Assembly: GCA_016287765.1 (NCBI GenBank)
Contig: JAEEWS010000051.1
Coordinates: 1 to 18,120, forward strand
Direction of reading: 5' to 3'
Source: Lachnospiraceae bacterium
GTDB lineage: Bacteria > Bacillota_A > Clostridia > Lachnospirales > Lachnospiraceae
DNA length: 18,120 bases
Position numbers and translations under genes: made by a program
Part shown: positions 1-7,290 of the stretch, piece after piece
How positions within the stretch are numbered: position 1 is the first letter of the stretch
Layout: each line of letters opens with the position of its first letter
Notes under the pieces: generated by a model
Databases searched by the model: none
Seen by the model: only the letters and a program-made list of their open reading frames with translations
What the model was told of the DNA's origin: nothing

Positions 1-1
1 A

Positions 2-226
2 AGAAAATCAACTCCTTACGCTGCACAGATGGCAGCTGAGACAGCAGCAAAGGTTGCAGCTACTCAGGGTCTTAAGAGCGTAGACGTTATGGTTAAGGGA
101 CCCGGTACGGGCCGTGAAGCAGCTATCCGTGCACTTCAGGCATGCGGTATCAACGTAACTTCCATTAAGGACGTTACACCTGTTCCTCACAACGGATGCA
201 GACCGCCTAAGCGCAGAAGAGTATAA
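2..226 (+). CDS. rpsK: 30S ribosomal protein S11, 3' part (cut by window edge)
   Basis: C-terminal part of S11, a platform protein of the 30S subunit that binds 16S rRNA near the mRNA exit region. The reading frame is open from base 2, beginning [13 protein letters not shown], which matches the mid-region of S11, and runs through the conserved [16 protein letters not shown] segment to the family's basic end ([10 protein letters not shown]). The true start lies before the window; an internal ATG at 29 is not the start. It is followed after 19 bp by rpsD with a strong ribosome binding site, the order expected in clostridial alpha operons. The identification rests on strongly conserved sequence and context. 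Confidence 0.96.
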   Translation, partial: RKSTPYAAQMAAETAAKVAATQGLKSVDVMVKGPGTGREAAIRALQACGINVTSIKDVTPVPHNGCRPPKRRRV

Positions 227-245
227 TTGAAGGAGGAAAAAGCAA

Positions 246-842
246 ATGGCTAGAAATACAGATCCTGTTTTAAAGCAGTGCAGATCACTGGGCATTGAAC
301 CCGCTGTTCTCGGTATCAACAAGAAATCTAACAGAAGATTCGCCAGAGCCGGCAAGAAGGTCAGCGAGTATGGTAACCAGTTGAAAGAGAAGCAGAAGGC
401 TAAGTTCATTTATGGTGTTCTTGAGAAGCCTTTCCGCAACAATTTTGAAAAAGCAAAGAAGATTAAGACCGGTACAACCGGTGATAATATGATGATCCTT
501 CTTGAGCGTCGTCTTGACAATGTTATCTTCCGTCTCGGATATGGCAGAACAAGAACAGAAGCTCGTCAGATCGTTGACCACAAGCAGGTTCTCATTAACG
601 GTAAGTGCGTAAACATTCCTTCTTACCTTGTTAATGCAGGCGATGTTATTGAGATCAAGGATACTAAGAAGGCATCCCAGAGATATAAGGACATCCTCGA
701 AGTAACCGCAGGAAGAGCAGTTCCCGCATGGCTTGAAGCAAACCATGAGAACCTTTCCGGTAAGGTTTTGGAGTTCCCTACAATTGATATGATCGACGTT
801 CCTGTAAACGCTACACTTATTGTCGAGTTGTATTCCAAATAG
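246..842 (+). CDS. rpsD: 30S ribosomal protein S4
   Basis: S4, a primary 16S rRNA binding protein that nucleates 30S assembly. The product is 198 residues, normal for the family. The N-terminus (MARNTDPVLKQCRSLG) keeps a single Cys and lacks the four-Cys zinc knuckle, so this is the zinc-independent form usual in clostridia. The S4 RNA-binding domain is visible from about residue 86 (LERRLDNVIFRLGYGRTRTEARQIVDH) and the protein ends in the typical ETLIVELYSK-like tail (NATLIVELYSK). AAGGAGG at 230-236 lies 9 bases before the ATG. In Bacillus rpsD is a solitary gene; here it is inside the alpha operon between rpsK and rpoA, as in many Clostridia. Confidence 0.97.
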   Translation: MARNTDPVLKQCRSLGIEPAVLGINKKSNRRFARAGKKVSEYGNQLKEKQKAKFIYGVLEKPFRNNFEKAKKIKTGTTGDNMMILLERRLDNVIFRLGYGRTRTEARQIVDHKQVLINGKCVNIPSYLVNAGDVIEIKDTKKASQRYKDILEVTAGRAVPAWLEANHENLSGKVLEFPTIDMIDVPVNATLIVELYSK

Positions 843-850
843 TAGGCTGA

Positions 851-889
851 TTCGGTTGTTTTACCGAAGCATCGGGGAAAATATCCCCG
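851..889 (+). other. Two tandem small hairpins between rpsD and rpoA
   Basis: Two adjacent perfect inverted repeats fill the 75-base rpsD-rpoA spacer. TTCGGT (851-856) pairs with ACCGAA (863-868) across a 6-base loop, and CGGGGA (873-878) pairs with TCCCCG (884-889) across a 5-base loop. Neither is followed by a T-run, so they do not look like terminators. They could be mRNA stability or processing elements, or part of a translational control site. Function is unknown; only the pairing is seen. Confidence 0.5.
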
Positions 890-917
890 GGACAACAATA
901 TTAAAGGAGGGTCCGAT

Positions 918-1886
918 ATGTTTGATTTCGATTTTAAGCCGGCAAAGATTGAGATTGCCGAAAGTACAGAGGACAATAAATACGGTCGTTTTGTCGTAGA
1001 GCCCCTTGAACGCGGATACGGCACAACGCTGGGTAATTCCCTGAGAAGAATCATGCTTTCTTCACTTCCGGGTTCGGCTGTAAGCCAGATTAAGATCGAT
1101 GGCGTAGTCCATGAATTCTCGGAAATTCCGGGCGTTAAGGAAGACGTTACCGAAATCGTTATGAACATCAAGAGTCTTGCAATAAAGAATAACAGCTCTA
1201 CAAACGAGCCCAAGGTCGCATACATTGAAGCCGAGGGTGAGGGTGTTGTAACGGCTGCCGATATTATCGTTGACTCGGATATCGAAATTATCAACAAGGA
1301 TCAGGTTATTGCTACACTTAACGGCGGTGAGGATTGCAAGCTTTACATGGAACTCACGATCACTAACGGTCGTGGTTATGTAAGCTCTGAGAAGAACAAG
1401 AACGATGAACTTCCTATCGGAGTTATCGCTGTTGATTCCATCTACACACCTGTTGAGAGAGTAAACTTAACGGTTGAGAATACCCGTGTCGGCCAAATGA
1501 CCGATTACGACAAATTAACACTTGATGTTTACACAAACGGAACTTTGGCTCCCGACGAGGCAGTCAGCCTTGCAGCTAAGGTTTTGAGCGCACATCTTGA
1601 GTCTTTCATTCAGCTTTCCGAGCGTGCTGCTTCCGCAGAAGTTATCGTTGAAGCTGAATCTGATGAAAAGGAAAAGATTCTTGAAATGAGCATTGATGAA
1701 CTCGAGCTTTCCGTTCGTTCCTTCAACTGCTTGAAGCGTGCAGGTATCAATACCGTTGGCGAACTTGTAAACAAGACTCCCGATGACATGATGAAGGTTC
1801 GTAACCTTGGTCGTAAGTCACTGGAAGAAGTACATGCTAAATTAAAAGAACTGGGCTTGTCTTTAAGACAGAGCGAAGAGAGTTAA
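918..1886 (+). CDS. rpoA: RNA polymerase alpha subunit
   Basis: Alpha subunit of RNA polymerase: the dimeric N-terminal domain nucleates core assembly, and the C-terminal domain binds UP-element DNA and activators. The product is 322 residues, within the usual range. The N-terminal domain shows the hallmark [22 protein letters not shown] at about residues 32-53 and runs to about residue 230. A short acidic linker ([17 protein letters not shown]) joins the C-terminal domain, which has two helix-hairpin-helix motifs ([14 protein letters not shown] and [16 protein letters not shown]). AAAGGAGG at 903-910 is 7 bases before the ATG. It lies between rpsD and rplQ, the standard arrangement. Confidence 0.98.
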   Translation: MFDFDFKPAKIEIAESTEDNKYGRFVVEPLERGYGTTLGNSLRRIMLSSLPGSAVSQIKIDGVVHEFSEIPGVKEDVTEIVMNIKSLAIKNNSSTNEPKVAYIEAEGEGVVTAADIIVDSDIEIINKDQVIATLNGGEDCKLYMELTITNGRGYVSSEKNKNDELPIGVIAVDSIYTPVERVNLTVENTRVGQMTDYDKLTLDVYTNGTLAPDEAVSLAAKVLSAHLESFIQLSERAASAEVIVEAESDEKEKILEMSIDELELSVRSFNCLKRAGINTVGELVNKTPDDMMKVRNLGRKSLEEVHAKLKELGLSLRQSEES

Positions 1887-1888
1887 GA

Positions 1889-1904
1889 TCAGATCACGAT
1901 CTGA
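1889..1904 (+). other. Short inverted repeat between rpoA and rplQ
   Basis: TCAGATC (1889-1895) and GATCTGA (1898-1904) form a near-complete palindrome immediately after the rpoA stop. There is no T-run, so it is not an intrinsic terminator. It may be an mRNA hairpin in the 60-base spacer before rplQ. Function is unknown. Confidence 0.35.
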
Positions 1905-1946
1905 GGGACAGGTCGGGATGATACATATTATTTAGGAGGAATTACG

Positions 1947-2483
1947 ATGGCAGGCTATAGAAAACTTGGCAGAACAGCAAGCCAGAGAAAAGCACTGCTC
2001 AGAAACCAGGTTACCAATCTTCTTTACAACGGCAAGATTGTTACCACTGAGTGCAGAGCCAAAGAAGTGCAGAGCATCGCTGAAAAGATGATCACACTTG
2101 CTGTTAAGGAAAAGGATAACTTTGAAACAGCAACCGTTAAGGCTAAGGTTGCTCGTAAGGATAAGGACGGAAGACGCGTTAAGGAAGTTGTAGACGGCAA
2201 GAAGGTTGACGTTTTCGACGAAGTAGAGAAGGAGATCAAGAAGGATATGCCTTCCAGACTTCATGCTCGCAGACAGATGGAAGCTTATCTTTATGACGTA
2301 ACTGAAGTTCCTACAGAAGTTGCAGGCAAGAAGAAGAACACAAAGAAAGTTGATGTTGCACAGAAGCTCTTTGATGAGATCGCACCCAAGTATGCAGATC
2401 GCAAGGGCGGCTACACACGTATCGTTAAGATCGGTGAGCGTAAGGGCGATGCAGCTATGGAAGTTCTTCTCGAGCTGGTTTAA
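1947..2483 (+). CDS. rplQ: 50S ribosomal protein L17, with internal insertion
   Basis: L17 of the large subunit, near the peptide exit tunnel. The N-terminus [26 protein letters not shown] is diagnostic. At 178 residues it is well above the roughly 115-130 of most bacterial L17 proteins. The extra length is a lysine- and valine-rich insertion at about residues 55-105, before the conserved RLHARRQ block, a form I associate with Lachnospiraceae. The C-terminus ([25 protein letters not shown]) is canonical. AGGAGG at 1934-1939 lies 7 bases before the ATG. It is the last gene of the alpha operon, followed by a strong terminator. Confidence 0.97.
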   Translation: MAGYRKLGRTASQRKALLRNQVTNLLYNGKIVTTECRAKEVQSIAEKMITLAVKEKDNFETATVKAKVARKDKDGRRVKEVVDGKKVDVFDEVEKEIKKDMPSRLHARRQMEAYLYDVTEVPTEVAGKKKNTKKVDVAQKLFDEIAPKYADRKGGYTRIVKIGERKGDAAMEVLLELV

Positions 2484-2508
2484 TTTAAATCATTACATCA
2501 ATAATAAA

Positions 2509-2550
2509 CGGACATCTTACAAGCTGATTGTAAGGTGTCCGATTTTTTTT
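2509..2550 (+). terminator. Rho-independent terminator after rplQ
   Basis: A 14-bp stem (CGGACATCTTACAA 2509-2522 with TTGTAAGGTGTCCG 2528-2541, one G-T pair) with a 5-base loop is followed by a run of eight T at 2543-2550. This is a textbook intrinsic terminator ending the ribosomal operon and separating it from the ECF transporter operon. Confidence 0.93.
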
Positions 2551-2582
2551 ACACCACTCTTTTCTTAAACTCCATCCTTGTA

Positions 2583-2611
2583 TTGAAACGGTGGATATGT
2601 TAAAATAAAGT
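2583..2611 (+). promoter_or_regulatory. Candidate sigma-A promoter for ecfA1-ecfA2-ecfT-truA
   Basis: TTGAAA at 2583-2588 and TAAAGT at 2606-2611 are separated by 17 bases, just downstream of the rplQ terminator and about 50 bases before the ecfA1 ATG. Each box matches the consensus at 4-5 of 6 positions. Position after a terminator supports a promoter here, but the -10 box is weak and an overlapping TAAAAT at 2601-2606 makes the exact assignment uncertain. Confidence 0.45.
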
Positions 2612-2658
2612 TTACTGTGGGTAAATAGAGACTTTTGTTGAAAGACAGGATTTTACGG

Positions 2659-3513
2659 ATGATAAAAGCAAGCAAACTTGCATATGAATATATAAGAAGA
2701 GACGAAGAAGGCAACGTGGAAGGCATAGTAAGAGCCATCGACGGGATCGATCTTGACATAAAAAAAGGGGACTTTGTGGCTATCCTAGGTCACAACGGTT
2801 CAGGAAAGTCCACAGTGGCAAAGGAGATCAATGCGATCCTGGAGCCCACTGAGGGAGTGCTTTTCGTTAACGGGTTTGATACTTCAAAAGAAGAAAATAT
2901 CTGGGATATACGTCAAAGCGCCGGAATGGTTTTTCAGAATCCCGATAACCAATTGGTGGCTTCCGTGGTGGAAGAGGACGTGGCTTTTGGCCCTGAAAAC
3001 CTGGGCGTTCCCACGGATGACATAGTTAAGAGAGTGGCTTTTGCTCTTGAAAAGGTGGGAATGACCGCTTACAGGACTTCATCTCCCAATCATCTTTCGG
3101 GAGGACAGAAGCAAAGGATAGCAATAGCGGGCATTCTTGCTATGAAGCCCAAGTGCATAGTGCTTGACGAGCCCACGGCCATGCTGGATCCCAACGGTAG
3201 AAAAGAAGTAATAGCCACAATACATGAACTTAACAAAAAAGAGGGTATCACCATCCTTCTGATCACTCATTATATGGATGAAGTGGTGGATTGCGATAAG
3301 GTCATAGTCATGGATAACGGTAAGATAGTTATGCATGGCACACCCAGAGAGATATTCTCAAGACCCGAGGAAGTAAAAAAACACAAATTGGATCTGCCTC
3401 AGGCTACAGAGCTGGCATATGAACTTAAGAAAGACGGATTGGATCTTCCGGAAGGAGTACTTTCGGTGAATGAATTTGTGGATGCTTTTGTTTCCAAATA
3501 CGGTAAGAAATGA
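2659..3513 (+). CDS. ecfA1: ECF transporter ATPase EcfA1
   Basis: ATP-binding subunit of an energy-coupling-factor vitamin/micronutrient importer, working at the inner face of the membrane with EcfA2, EcfT and interchangeable S components. ABC motifs are complete: Walker [10 protein letters not shown] at residues 44-52, Q-loop FQNPDNQ, signature LSGGQKQR from residue 146, Walker B with D170-E171, and switch His204. A C-terminal extension typical of EcfA follows. I place the start at the ATG at 2659 ([11 protein letters not shown], 284 residues) because AGGA at 2647-2650 is 8 bases upstream. In-frame TTG codons at 2635 and 2638 would add 7-8 residues but have no convincing ribosome site. No S component is encoded here, so the substrate cannot be read from the context. 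Confidence 0.95.
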   Translation: MIKASKLAYEYIRRDEEGNVEGIVRAIDGIDLDIKKGDFVAILGHNGSGKSTVAKEINAILEPTEGVLFVNGFDTSKEENIWDIRQSAGMVFQNPDNQLVASVVEEDVAFGPENLGVPTDDIVKRVAFALEKVGMTAYRTSSPNHLSGGQKQRIAIAGILAMKPKCIVLDEPTAMLDPNGRKEVIATIHELNKKEGITILLITHYMDEVVDCDKVIVMDNGKIVMHGTPREIFSRPEEVKKHKLDLPQATELAYELKKDGLDLPEGVLSVNEFVDAFVSKYGKK

Positions 3514-3522
3514 GGAAAGACT

Positions 3523-4371
3523 TTGCTTTATTTAGATAAGGTAAATTATATTTATCAAAAGGGCACGGCAATGGAAATGCCGGCTTTACATGATGTTTCC
3601 ATCGAGATCAGGGACGGGGAATTTATCGGTATAATCGGCCACACGGGTTCCGGTAAATCTACTTTGATCCAGCACCTGAACGGTCTTGTGCGTCCCACCG
3701 GCGGAAATATTTATTATAACGGCAGAGATATCTGGGATGAAGACTTTTCGAGAAAAGAACTCAGAACCAAGGTGGGGCTTGTTTTTCAATATCCCGAGTA
3801 TCAGCTTTTTGAAACTACGGTGGAAAAGGATGTGGAATTCGGGCCTTCCAATATGAAACTTCCGAAACTTGAAGTACAGCTCAGAGCTTTTGAGGCTCTT
3901 AAAACCGTAGGTATCGGAGAAGATCTTTACGATGTTTCCCCCTTCGACCTTTCAGGAGGTCAGAAGAGAAGAGTGGCTATTGCGGGAGTCCTCGCCATGA
4001 AGCCGGAAGTCATAGTATTGGATGAGCCCACAGCCGGGCTGGATCCCAGTGGAAGAGACGAGATACTGGAAGCTATAGATCGTATCCGTGAGGAAAGAAA
4101 GATAACTGTTGTTCTGGTTTCTCATTCCATGGAAGATGTGGCCAGATTTGTGGACAGACTGATAGTTATGGATCATGGCTGCGTCCGGTTTGACGGACCG
4201 ACCAAAGAGGTATTCCAAAACTACGAAGAACTTGAAAAGATCGGCCTTGCCGCTCCTCAGGTCACCTATCTTACCGCAGCCCTTATAAAGCGTGGCATAC
4301 CTTTGCCGGGAATCGCAACCACTGTGGAAGAAGCAAGGGAAATGCTGAAGGCTGTTACAGGAGTTAAATAA
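3523..4371 (+). CDS. ecfA2: ECF transporter ATPase EcfA2
   Basis: Second ATPase of the ECF module, forming a heterodimer with EcfA1. It has 282 residues: Walker A GHTGSGKST from residue 39, Q-loop FQYPEYQ, signature LSGGQKRR from residue 143, Walker B ending D167-E168, and switch His201. The start is a TTG at 3523: GAGGA at 3512-3516, overlapping the ecfA1 stop, sits 6 bases upstream and no ATG fits before the conserved N-terminus (LYLDKVNYIYQKG). Its stop at 4369-4371 abuts the ecfT ATG. The YPEYQLFETTVEKDVEFGP stretch is characteristic of EcfA2 and separates it from EcfA1. Confidence 0.95.
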   Translation: MLYLDKVNYIYQKGTAMEMPALHDVSIEIRDGEFIGIIGHTGSGKSTLIQHLNGLVRPTGGNIYYNGRDIWDEDFSRKELRTKVGLVFQYPEYQLFETTVEKDVEFGPSNMKLPKLEVQLRAFEALKTVGIGEDLYDVSPFDLSGGQKRRVAIAGVLAMKPEVIVLDEPTAGLDPSGRDEILEAIDRIREERKITVVLVSHSMEDVARFVDRLIVMDHGCVRFDGPTKEVFQNYEELEKIGLAAPQVTYLTAALIKRGIPLPGIATTVEEAREMLKAVTGVK

Positions 4372-5184
4372 ATGTTACGAGATATTACACTGGGACAATA
4401 TTATCCCTCACAATCGGTCATACACAGACTGGACCCCAGAGTTAAGCTGACAGCCACCTTGCTGTTTATAGTATCCATGTTCCTGTTTCACACATTTGTG
4501 GGATACATTATTGCAGGGATCTGTCTGGCTACAGTCATCATCGTTTCCAGGGTTCCTTTTAAGTTTATGATGAAGGGACTTAAGACCATCTGGTTTTTGC
4601 TTATATTTACAATGTTTTTTAATATATTCCTCACTTCGGGAACACCTGTGTTTCAGTGGCAATTCATTACTGTGACCAAAGAAGGACTGACTACGGCAGC
4701 ATTTATGGGGCTTAGGCTTTTCTTCCTGATCATCGGTTCATCACTGATGACTCTTACTACCACGCCAAATCAGCTTACAAGCGGTATGGAAACAGGCTTA
4801 AGATGGATGAAGAAGATCCACGTGCCGGTGCATGAGATATCCATGATGATGTCCATTGCCTTAAGATTCATTCCGATCCTGATGGAGGAAACTGACAGGA
4901 TAATGAAGGCTCAGCAGGCAAGAGGAGCTGATTTTGAGGAGGGCAGGTTCATGGACAGGATAAAGGCTCTGGTGCCTGTTTTTGTTCCTTTGTTCGTGTC
5001 AGCCTTCAGACGTGCAAATGAGCTGGCTATGGCTATGGAAGCAAGGTGTTATCATGGAGATGAGGGCAGGACTTCCATGAAACCTTTGAGATATGCAAGA
5101 AGAGATGGTGTAGCTTATCTTCTTCTCTTGCTTTATATCGTTGTGATCGTGGCAACAGACAGGGTGGTACTTGGTTTATTATGA
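4372..5184 (+). CDS. ecfT: ECF transporter transmembrane scaffold EcfT
   Basis: Membrane scaffold linking the EcfA1/A2 ATPases to exchangeable substrate-binding S proteins. It has 270 residues. N-terminal YYPSQSVIHRLDPRVKL is diagnostic of EcfT. Hydrophobic segments follow at about residues 24-60, 65-85, 100-125 and at the C-terminus (VAYLLLLLYIVVIVATD). Of the two coupling-helix Ala-Arg-Gly motifs, the first is intact (A183-R184-G185 in QQARGADFE). The second reads Ala-Arg-Cys (224-226), a variant I recall in other Firmicutes. The ATG follows the ecfA2 stop with no gap, and the stop overlaps the truA start in ATGA, indicating translational coupling. Confidence 0.95.
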   Translation: MLRDITLGQYYPSQSVIHRLDPRVKLTATLLFIVSMFLFHTFVGYIIAGICLATVIIVSRVPFKFMMKGLKTIWFLLIFTMFFNIFLTSGTPVFQWQFITVTKEGLTTAAFMGLRLFFLIIGSSLMTLTTTPNQLTSGMETGLRWMKKIHVPVHEISMMMSIALRFIPILMEETDRIMKAQQARGADFEEGRFMDRIKALVPVFVPLFVSAFRRANELAMAMEARCYHGDEGRTSMKPLRYARRDGVAYLLLLLYIVVIVATDRVVLGLL

Positions 5185-5927
5185 AAAGGGTAATGCTGGA
5201 AGTGGCATATGACGGAACAAAATATTCCGGTTGGCAGATTCAGCAAAACAGCGAGACTGTTGCCGGTGTTCTGACTAAGGAGCTTAAAAGATTATTGGGT
5301 GAAGACATCCTTTTGATAGGCGCCAGCAGAACAGATGCCGGTGTGCATGCAATGGGAAATATATGCGTGTTCGATACAGAGTCCGAAATACCGGGAGAAA
5401 AGTTTTGTTATGCCTTAAATCACTCATTACCGGAAGATATAGTTATACAAAGATCTTGCGAAGTTCCTTCGGATTTTCATCCCAGAAAGATAAAATGCAA
5501 AAAGACCTATGAATACAGGATATGGAATGCTGACCATATTCAGCCCTTTAACAGAAAATATACCTATTTTGTATATAAAAAACTGGACATGGAAAAGATG
5601 AAGGAAGCTGCGGGTTATATCACAGGAACCCATGATTTCACGGCATTTTGTTCGATACATACGGTTGTTCCCGATCATGTGAGAACCATATATGAAGCAG
5701 AAGTGTTTAAAGAAGGCAATCTCATCACTTTCAGGATCACAGGAAACGGTTTTCTGTACAATATGGTCCGGATAATAGCCGGCACGCTGGTACAGGTGGG
5801 ACTGGGAGAAAAGACACCCGAAAGCATAAAGGATATACTGGCTTCCGAGGACAGAAGCAATGCGGGGCCTACAGCACCTGCTCAGGGACTTACGTTAATG
5901 AGGATAGATTATTTAAATGAGAATTAA
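5181..5927 (+). CDS. truA: tRNA pseudouridine(38-40) synthase TruA
   Basis: Converts uridines 38-40 of the tRNA anticodon stem to pseudouridine in the cytoplasm. It has 248 residues, normal for the family. The catalytic aspartate is D52 in the invariant motif SRTDAGVHA. Other family landmarks are the N-terminal YDGTKYSGWQ, KTYEYRIWN, FTAFCS and the C-terminal GNGFLYNMVRIIAGTLVQVG. The ATG overlaps the ecfT stop by four bases. In Bacillus truA follows ecfT and precedes rplM-rpsI; here the next gene is a surface lipoprotein whose start lies inside the last 11 bases of truA. Confidence 0.96.
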   Translation: MKRVMLEVAYDGTKYSGWQIQQNSETVAGVLTKELKRLLGEDILLIGASRTDAGVHAMGNICVFDTESEIPGEKFCYALNHSLPEDIVIQRSCEVPSDFHPRKIKCKKTYEYRIWNADHIQPFNRKYTYFVYKKLDMEKMKEAAGYITGTHDFTAFCSIHTVVPDHVRTIYEAEVFKEGNLITFRITGNGFLYNMVRIIAGTLVQVGLGEKTPESIKDILASEDRSNAGPTAPAQGLTLMRIDYLNEN

Positions 5928-7290
5928 TAGGTTAAAATACAAGATACTGCTTTCCGTTCTGGTAGTAGCAATGGCTGCAGGTTGCGTCCAAAATGAGGAA
6001 ACGGGAGAAAATGGAGTTATTGAAACACAGGTGACAGCAATAGCCACCTTTACCCCGACACCCACTTTTACCCCTGTACCTACGGAAACCCCTACGCCCA
6101 CCTTCACGCCGACACCCACCTTTACCCCTACGCCCACCTTCACACCCACTCCCACTCCGGAGCCGGCCATGACAATATCCATGGTCGGGGATATATTGAT
6201 GCACACAGGGGTGGAAAAAGACTGTTTGCAGGCTGACGGGACATATGACTATACATCGATCTTTAAAAATATGAAGGATCGTATTTCTGCCTTTGACTAT
6301 TCTTTTGTCAATCAGGAAGTTATCATCGGAGGCAGGGACTTGGGAGTAAACGGATATCCGAATTTCAATGCTTCCTTCGAACTGGCGGATGCACTTTCGG
6401 ATGCGGGTTTCGATGTGGTGCTCCACGCCACTAACCATGCACTGGACAAAGGAAAGTCCGGTATACTTAATTGCCTTTCCAACTGGAAGAGATTTTCGGG
6501 CATATATGTTCTCGGCATCTATGATAGCGAAGAAGCGGCAGAGGATCAGATAGTCTACCTTGAAAAGGACGGAATGAAGATCGCGGTTTTGAATTTTACT
6601 TATGGAACCAATGGGATCAAAGTTCCTTCCACAATGCCTTATGCAGTGGGACCTTTTCTTGTAAATGATCCGGCTTCTGAAAGCAATGCGGTAGCCGTTA
6701 AGAAAGTTACGGATCTTATTGACAGGGCAGAACAAAATGCGGATTTCACCATTGTATGTCCTCACTGGGGAACAGAGTATTCCAATAAGCAGGACTATTC
6801 CCAGAGATCCTGGAACAGGATATTTTACGAGCATGGAGTGGACCTGGTGATGGGAACTCATTCCCACGTTATCCAGCCCATTGTAGTGGTTGACGAAAAA
6901 TCCACCTATGACGTTTGGGAACTGGGCATTGGAGAGAACGGACCAAGAGAAGTGTCGAGTGATCGTATGCTTGTATATTACTCTCTCGGAAATTTTGTGA
7001 ACTGGACTGAGGAAGAGGGGGAAAAGATCCTTAAAAGAATGCTGGGTGGAATGTCCGAGGTTCTTTTGGGACGAGATGATGAAGGCAACGTTATCATAAA
7101 GGATTTTGATATAACACCTGTTGTATGTCATGTGAAGACAGGAAAAAATGCTGTTACAGTATATGCCTTATCTGATTACAATGAGGAATTGGCAGCAGAA
7201 AATGAAGTATATGTCCGGGCAGGTAAAAAGTTGACGATAGATTATTGCACAAACTTATTGGACGAAGTTTGGGGGAACCTATGGCGATGA
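5917..7290 (+). CDS. CapA-family (PGA_cap) metallophosphatase-like lipoprotein
   Basis: 457 residues. A lipoprotein signal peptide (basic N-region, hydrophobic core, lipobox AAG-C with Cys23) is followed by a Thr-Pro-rich linker at residues 45-83 and a CapA/PgsA-type calcineurin-like domain. Visible metal-site motifs in order are G91-D92, N132-x-E134, N173-H174, H283-WG and GT-H315-S-H317. CapA proteins are linked to poly-gamma-glutamate capsule synthesis or export, but no pgsB/pgsC-like genes are here, so another envelope polymer or a stand-alone phosphoesterase role is equally possible. The protein should sit on the outer face of the membrane. The ATG at 5917 overlaps the end of truA; the only upstream AGGA (5901-5904) is 12 bases away, so initiation may rely on coupling. 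The gene overlaps the next one. Confidence 0.88.
   Translation: MRINRLKYKILLSVLVVAMAAGCVQNEETGENGVIETQVTAIATFTPTPTFTPVPTETPTPTFTPTPTFTPTPTFTPTPTPEPAMTISMVGDILMHTGVEKDCLQADGTYDYTSIFKNMKDRISAFDYSFVNQEVIIGGRDLGVNGYPNFNASFELADALSDAGFDVVLHATNHALDKGKSGILNCLSNWKRFSGIYVLGIYDSEEAAEDQIVYLEKDGMKIAVLNFTYGTNGIKVPSTMPYAVGPFLVNDPASESNAVAVKKVTDLIDRAEQNADFTIVCPHWGTEYSNKQDYSQRSWNRIFYEHGVDLVMGTHSHVIQPIVVVDEKSTYDVWELGIGENGPREVSSDRMLVYYSLGNFVNWTEEEGEKILKRMLGGMSEVLLGRDDEGNVIIKDFDITPVVCHVKTGKNAVTVYALSDYNEELAAENEVYVRAGKKLTIDYCTNLLDEVWGNLWR
6049..6165 (+). repeat. Thr-Pro-Phe linker repeat in the CapA-like gene
   Basis: The stretch encoding residues 45-83 repeats an 18-base unit reading Thr-Pro-Thr-Phe-Thr-Pro, with pairs of units forming a nearly identical 36-base repeat in the second half. 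The protein segment is a stiff extended spacer between the lipid anchor and the catalytic domain. Repeats of this kind can change length by slippage. Confidence 0.8.

Noticed and set aside
623..1297. Minus-strand open frame spanning rpsD and rpoA
   Set aside because: It runs antisense to two essential ribosomal-operon genes and across their spacer, with no supporting signal.
5917..6165. Start of the CapA-like gene further downstream
   Set aside because: A later start would lose the basic N-region and lipobox, which form a convincing lipoprotein signal, so the start at 5917 is kept despite the weak ribosome site.
5932..7131. Long open frame on the minus strand (399 codons) opposite the CapA-like gene
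   Set aside because: It is a shadow of the real gene. Its translation has no recognisable domain, and the stretch opposite the Thr-Pro linker gives Gly/Arg-rich low complexity. The plus-strand frame has a lipobox and CapA motifs.
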